Origin: Tetraselmis striata
Lineage: Eukaryota; Chlorophyta; Chlorodendrophyceae; Chlorodendrales; Chlorodendraceae
Reading direction: 5' to 3'
NCBI GenBank assembly: GCA_006384855.1
Contig: VCJN01001685.1
Location: 42,187 to 106,186, forward strand
DNA length: 64,000 bases
Position numbers and translations under genes: made by a program. Under the pieces are notes generated by a model that did no database searches, was not told the origin of the DNA, and saw only the letters and a program-made list of their open reading frames with translations. Below, one piece after another: positions 60,738 through 64,000 of the stretch. Each line of letters begins with the position of its first letter. Position 1 is the first letter of the stretch.

Positions 60738-63275
60738 GCGGGCGTCGCGGCAACACCCTCCCGGCCATTTACCGCTGTCAGCATGAGACGGACACTTGTC
60801 GCAGCTGCAGGCTCGTCTTGTATCCGAGGTTGGTCAGGTAGTGCGCTCGTTGCCTCCCAGGATGGCGGTGTCCATGGCGACCATTGAGACCAGGGTCTCT
60901 AGCACCTCCTTCAACAACAGCGCCTCCCCAAACCGCATGTGGGCGGGCGCGTCTTCTCCCGGCGGCAGCAATTGCGGCGAGTTCTCTCTCGCTGCTTAAA
61001 CCCATCTGTCCTGTCGTGATCCCCCCCTCGGTACATCGTACTCTTGCCGCCCCCGAATTCCCTTGGTCTCAAGGCACGCAATGGTCCCACCCATGCAGAA
61101 TGTCAACGCCACGCCAGGCCCCCCTTATGGCTTGACCAGTGCTTATAGGCGACGGCAGGGACCTGCCGCCAGGACCTGCGACCAAGGCATTGCATCCGGT
61201 GCAGGCGTCGCTGCGCTGCCCATGGCCGGCCATGATTGCTCGACAAACTGCTACTTGAGCCGCTGCATATTTTTTGGCTGCCACATTCATAGTGGCTTTA
61301 GAGGTGCAATCTCAGCACAGTACACACGACCAGGGGGGGATGTCCGGGGTACCCGTGACATCAACAGAAGACGTCTACGAGTGCCGACTATAAGAACCCA
61401 TTTTTTTGCTGTGAGAACTATATTGACGTTTGAATTATTGCAGTATTGACGTTCTGTTAGGATTTTTGTGAACTGTTGCTGTTCTGTTGTCAGCGCATGC
61501 CGCGGCGACGGCACAGGGGCCAGGGCCCAGGCAACGGGTGCCGACCCGACTTTAAGAACCCATTCAGGTTGCTCTCAGAATGGGGTGCGAGCGAGCGAAG
61601 GTTCTTAATTTTCGTAATGATATTGTTTTGTGCTCGTCTGACAACGGACCAACAAAGGCATCGCGTGTTCTTAGCCTTTTGTTCTTGTAGTCGTACACGG
61701 GCAACAGTCGTAACATCGTTGCTCGAGGACTGCACTCATACGGCGAGGCAGGACGGCGCAATTTGCAGCACATTAATACACAAACATCTTCTTAACACCT
61801 TCAAAAATCTTATGGAGACTTTGTCACTGCGTAACGAATTTATAAAAGAGTCAGGAAGAACGGGAGCCGAGCATCGAGAATTTGGGGAGGCGCCGGACAT
61901 GTACGCAAAATAATCACGTGTATACTATTACGGACGGTTGCCGGTGCACATCATACACAAGTCGCGGTGCCACTTGACACTGGAGCGGCGCCGGTTCCTG
62001 GCCTGCGCGGTTGACAATGTCAGTTTAGATTTGCGATAGAACGGCTTGCTGCTGGAGGCCCTCACGGCGGAGGGTATCGTGGCAATTTGTTCGCTAAGCG
62101 GATGTTTCACGCTGCACCACAGACATGGCGACAACTCCACTAGTGTGCAGTGATACACAAGCAATGGCAGCTTGATGATCGGGGTTGGGTTGGGGGGATC
62201 TACTAGCACATGGCACAAAGCGTCATGCTTGGCCGATTCCGCTGTTTTCAGGGAAGGGTTTGAGCGGCGAGCATCTCAGCTGCATCGCGCCTTCCGAGCA
62301 CGCAATCACCGCAAAGAGAAGATATGTATTATATATATTATCCGCCAGAACCTCCAACAGCGGACAGCAAGCGGGGAGGGGACCAAGCGGACGGGCGGGG
62401 GGCACTGCTGGGTTCCATCTTGTGATGTGGTCTCATGACACAGAACCCAAACTGCCATACCACCTGAAATGAAGGCAGCTTTCTGCACGGCGCCCCAGTT
62501 TAAGGCGGCGGAATCTCACCGCTTGGCCGGTGCCAACTGCCATCGCAGGCCTGGCCTCGCCAGTACTGTTTTTTTTCGTCCCCGGGACAGGACTGGCAAC
62601 AGTCGTGGAAACCCTTACTACGGCCGGTAACGCAGCGATCCAGCTACGGAAGGCCCTGGGTAGGCGGTGCTCGATTATATAGTCAATCAGCAAATTGCCG
62701 AAGCATTCTGTAAGACTAATTGGAGGCCAGTGACGGAATTTCCAACACTGTTGGATCACCGTCTAAAACACCGCCATCAAAATACCCGGCAATGACCACG
62801 AAAGGTCCGCCCTACCCGTGTGGTCTGTACTGGCCTGTGTGGTCTATACGAAAGGTCTGTACTCTTATGCGCATTGCCATGGGCATTCCAGGTCTGCGCC
62901 CCGAAGAGAAATAAACAAGCCAGCGGCAGGGAGGACACTCGCACCTCTGCATACGACATCATCCACACAGAAAAACGCAGCAACCAGGAGTGCCTGCCCT
63001 ATCTCGGCCGATGCGACCTATGATTGTCGGCTACTTGGGGGCAGGCGGGGGGGCGTCGAGCAGTGCGCCCTGCAGGGGGACTACCAGCCCCATTCCAGGT
63101 GCTGCCAGGAGGACCTCCGGGTCCTGCCCGCCCATGACAACTGCCCCCCTTCCCCCCCCCCCCCCCCCCCCCCACCGCCTCGTGTGGCGGCGCCTTCCTC
63201 AGGGAGACGCGAAACGGCCCTGCTTACAGAGCGGCCGACGCAGCAGAGCGCGGCGTGTGGCAGGGCGGGGCGGCC
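60738..63275. other. Intergenic region between convergent DNAAF3 and LSM2
   Basis: No gene was recognised on either strand. It includes the dispersed repeat at 62567-62805 and a C-run at 63152-63173 just past the LSM2 stop. The AT-rich frame at 61476-61913 shows no domain. Confidence 0.45.
62567..62805 (+). repeat. Dispersed repeat, copy 2
   Basis: Related over about 240 bp to 27431-27670: GGCCCTGGGTAGGCGGTGCT, AACTAATTGGAGGCCAG and AAACACCGCCAT blocks in the same order and spacing. Confidence 0.75.
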
Positions 63276-63799
63276 TCACACGCCGCGGGCTTCGCGCCGG
63301 GTGGCGTCGTGAAGGATCTCCACGTCCACCGCGTCCTTTGGCAGCTGTGGGGGGCGCGCACCCAGAGACACAGGAGGAGGCAGGGCCGGGGGGGGGGGGG
63401 GGAGTCAGCGCACCCTGGGGCAGTTTAGCGCTTGTGGGAGTCACAGGGTCAGAGGCGCCGCGGCATCTACACGAGCGGCCAGCCCGGCAGGGGCACGGGC
63501 GGGAGGAGGCGCCCCACCTGCACAAAGCGCACCACCGACCCGCGGATGAAGCAGTTCCTGACGGACAGCTGGGGGCGACGCGTCACAGGGCAGAGCGTCA
63601 GCGCTGCCGGTACATGTTGGGGGATGTGGCTGGCGAGTCGATTGCTTGAGGAAGAGGGGAGGGGGGGGGGGGGGGGCACCATGTGGGGGTATTTCTGCTC
63701 GTTGACGACGCGCGTGTTCTGCAGCTTGATGTTGAGGTACTGGTCCACCGAGTGCAGCGTGCCGCTGATGGTCAGGTCATTCTTCAGTTCCACCGTGAC
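63276..63799 (-). CDS. LSM2: LSM2 (U6 snRNA-associated Sm-like protein), 3' three exons
   Basis: Subunit of the LSm2-8 ring that binds the U6 snRNA 3' end and the LSm1-7 ring of mRNA decay (family knowledge). Exons on the minus strand: 63799-63680, 63568-63518 and 63344-63276, all in phase, giving 79 codons. The Sm1 motif VTVELKNDLTISGTLHSVDQYLN, with the D of the Sm loop, is characteristic of LSm2. The Sm2 motif NCFIRGSVVRFVQ follows, then a C-terminal helix DAVDVEILHDATRREA. The first about 16 residues are expected on an exon beyond 64000 and were not found at the edge. Intron 2 starts GTG followed at once by C (63676-63661 is a G-run on the plus strand). The protein is otherwise standard in length. 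Confidence 0.93.
63661..63676 (-). repeat. Poly(C) run (sense) directly after an LSM2 donor
   Basis: The donor GTG at 63679 on the minus strand is followed by a 16-nt C-run. The next intron also has a 15-nt run (63402-63388) on the sense strand. Confidence 0.95.
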
Positions 63800-64000
63800 C
63801 TGCCGAGGCAGCGACACCCCACGCCCCCTCAGCTGCCGCTGCCAACCCTCTCTGGCGCTCAGGCGCCCCACGCCTTGCCCCTCCATCGCCCCGCGCAGCC
63901 GTGTTGCAACCCACATCCCGCGCCCCCACTGCCCTGCACCTACACCCAGCCAATGATACTACCTCTTTCTTGGACCTTCCCCCGTAGTGAACAAGGGAGG

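Overview
The window is nuclear DNA from a eukaryote, most likely a flagellated green alga (Chlorophyta). Recognisable genes have GC-rich exons split by many short GT-AG introns. They include an axonemal dynein assembly factor (DNAAF3/PF22 type) and a centrin-binding Sfi1-like protein, which imply centrioles and motile cilia. The intergenic DNA is about 50% GC and full of repeats. There is no operon structure and no CRISPR array.

Layout. 1-4.1 kb: no certain gene. 4.1-6.0 kb: four-exon DIM1 rRNA dimethyltransferase (+). 6.0-16.2 kb: gene-poor, with an exact 915-bp tandem duplication at 12.4-14.25 kb. 16.2-18.16 kb: a 5'-truncated non-LTR retrotransposon (copy A) with a 14-bp target-site duplication. 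18.6-28.9 kb: a large multi-exon Sfi1-like gene (+). 29.8-30.2 kb: a small secreted 12-cysteine protein (-). 31.1-31.3 kb: a tRNA-derived SINE. 34.2-35.8 kb: six-exon short-chain dehydrogenase (-). 36.0-37.3 kb: a TIR element. 38.8-44.8 kb: a SAP-like/ARM-like/MYND protein (+). 45.3-45.5 kb: a second SINE copy. 46.15-46.6 kb: paralogue of the secreted cysteine-rich gene (-). 47.4-51.0 kb: two more retrotransposon copies, B inserted at the 3' edge of C. 51.8-60.7 kb: twelve-exon DNAAF3 (+); one 5.6-kb intron holds a complete antisense tetraspan-protein gene, a pair of 1347-bp TIR elements and a 244-bp tandem duplication. 63.3-63.8 kb: the last three exons of LSM2 (-), whose first exon lies beyond the window.

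Two genes (Sfi1-like, DNAAF3) belong to the centriole/cilium system, two (DIM1, LSM2) to housekeeping RNA biology, and the rest stand alone. The most unusual general feature is about 30 pure poly(C)/poly(G) runs of roughly 14-40 nt. On the sense strand, C-runs recur just downstream of 5' splice sites in the Sfi1-like, MYND, DNAAF3 and LSM2 genes. Exon limits below were read by eye from splice consensus and phase. For DIM1, SDR, DNAAF3 and LSM2 every junction keeps phase. The Sfi1-like and MYND genes carry apparent single-base frame breaks that may be assembly errors.
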